The position numbers and the translations under genes were made by a program. The notes beneath the pieces are model-generated. The model made no database searches. It saw nothing but the letters and a program-made list of their open reading frames with translations, and was not told the DNA's origin. A stretch of DNA of 62,818 nt from Paracoccus ravus (GTDB taxonomy: Bacteria; Pseudomonadota; Alphaproteobacteria; Rhodobacterales; Rhodobacteraceae): contig NZ_SDEB01000023.1 of assembly GCF_004522175.1 (NCBI RefSeq), positions 1 through 62,818 on the forward strand, given 5' to 3'. Shown here one piece after another: positions 62,554-62,818 of the stretch. Position 1 is the stretch's first letter; each line of letters opens with the position of its first letter.

Positions 62554-62818
62554 ATGGGACAGTCATCGACAGTGAAGAGGGGACCGCCGCGTGATGCCGC
62601 GAGCAAGGTCGCGCAGCAGCGGATGAGCGTGCTGGAACTGGCCAGGGAGCTTGGCAATGTCGCCGAAGCCTGCCGGCAGCGCGGGATGGACCGGACCAGT
62701 TTCTACGAGTGGAAGCGCCGGTTCCAGACTCAGGGCTTCGACGGGCTGAAGGACCTGCCGCCGATCCACAAGTCGCATCCCCAGACAACCGCGCCGGAGG
62801 TGGTGGAGAAGATCAAGG
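62554..62818 (+). CDS. IS481-like transposase, 5' part, runs off window
   Basis: Intact frame from ATG 62554 (GGAGGAACAGCCG before it): MGQSSTVKRGPPRDAASKVA QQRMSVLELARELGNVAEAC, HTH RQRGMDRTSFYEWKRRFQTQ, and LPPIHKSHPQTTAPEVVEKI. This is the N-terminal HTH part of an IS481-like transposase; the catalytic DDE core lies beyond 62818. A possible left end starts with TGTCAGTTCACCGAT near 62446. Unlike every other transposase trace here it shows no damage in the visible part, so it may be a recent, active insertion. Confidence 0.85.
   Translation, partial: MGQSSTVKRGPPRDAASKVAQQRMSVLELARELGNVAEACRQRGMDRTSFYEWKRRFQTQGFDGLKDLPPIHKSHPQTTAPEVVEKIK

Overview
The window looks like a chromosome segment from a GC-rich alphaproteobacterium, most probably a Rhodobacterales member such as Paracoccus. 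The grounds are protein resemblance and gene content: TTT, TRAP and DASS organic-acid transporters, two Ku genes with LigD, and a poxvirus-type topoisomerase IB. The genus is inference.

Layout. (1) 0.2-5.9 kb: a sugar-acid locus with glucarate dehydratase, a tripartite tricarboxylate-type transporter (tctCBA) and a LacI-family regulator. Near-identical 14-bp LacI-type operators sit before gudD and before tctC. (2) 5.9-21.2 kb: a stress and DNA-repair block with Ku-LigD, an SbmA/BacA-like ABC protein, a second Ku with two tiny membrane proteins, topoisomerase IB, a general-stress SDR, DUF421, a GSP26-like protein, a large catalase, an FAD oxidase and a YbdK-type ligase. Most transcription starts in this block carry GGAAC-N16/17-[C/G]GTT or a one- or two-mismatch variant, the pattern of alphaproteobacterial EcfG general-stress promoters. 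(3) 21.2-23.2 kb: two transposase relics and a decayed flavin oxidoreductase gene whose frame is broken by a (CCGC)6 tract. (4) 23.2-32.0 kb: an aromatic ring-cleavage operon (galB, an XylE-type extradiol dioxygenase, an exported MBL-fold hydrolase, galC, galD) divergent from a TRAP transporter and a LysR regulator with two helix-turn-helix domains. (5) 32.1-39.5 kb: a Gfo/Idh/MocA oxidoreductase, Tat-exported amidase, DASS permease, Crp/Fnr regulator, a 58-residue low-complexity protein behind another stress-type promoter, and a fused hydroquinone dioxygenase-esterase. (6) 39.5-43.0 kb: a graveyard of IS3, IS110 and IS5 relics. (7) 43.0-46.5 kb: glycosyltransferase plus two sugar-type oxidoreductases. 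(8) 46.6-47.8 kb: broken IS5 copies. (9) 47.9-50.3 kb: DUF3300/DUF2950 envelope pair. (10) 50.5-61.6 kb: exopolysaccharide or glycoconjugate cluster with tightly overlapping genes. (11) 61.8-62.8 kb: more IS relics and the 5' end of an apparently intact IS481-like transposase that runs off the window.

The strongest candidates for something new are the coordinated stress regulon with its microproteins and disordered 58-mer, and the ring-cleavage operon that joins an XylE-type dioxygenase to gallate-pathway lower enzymes and an exported hydrolase. The fused MhqO/MhqD-like protein is a third candidate. No tRNA, rRNA, CRISPR array or replication origin was seen. All function calls come from recognising motifs and family resemblance by eye; no database search was run.
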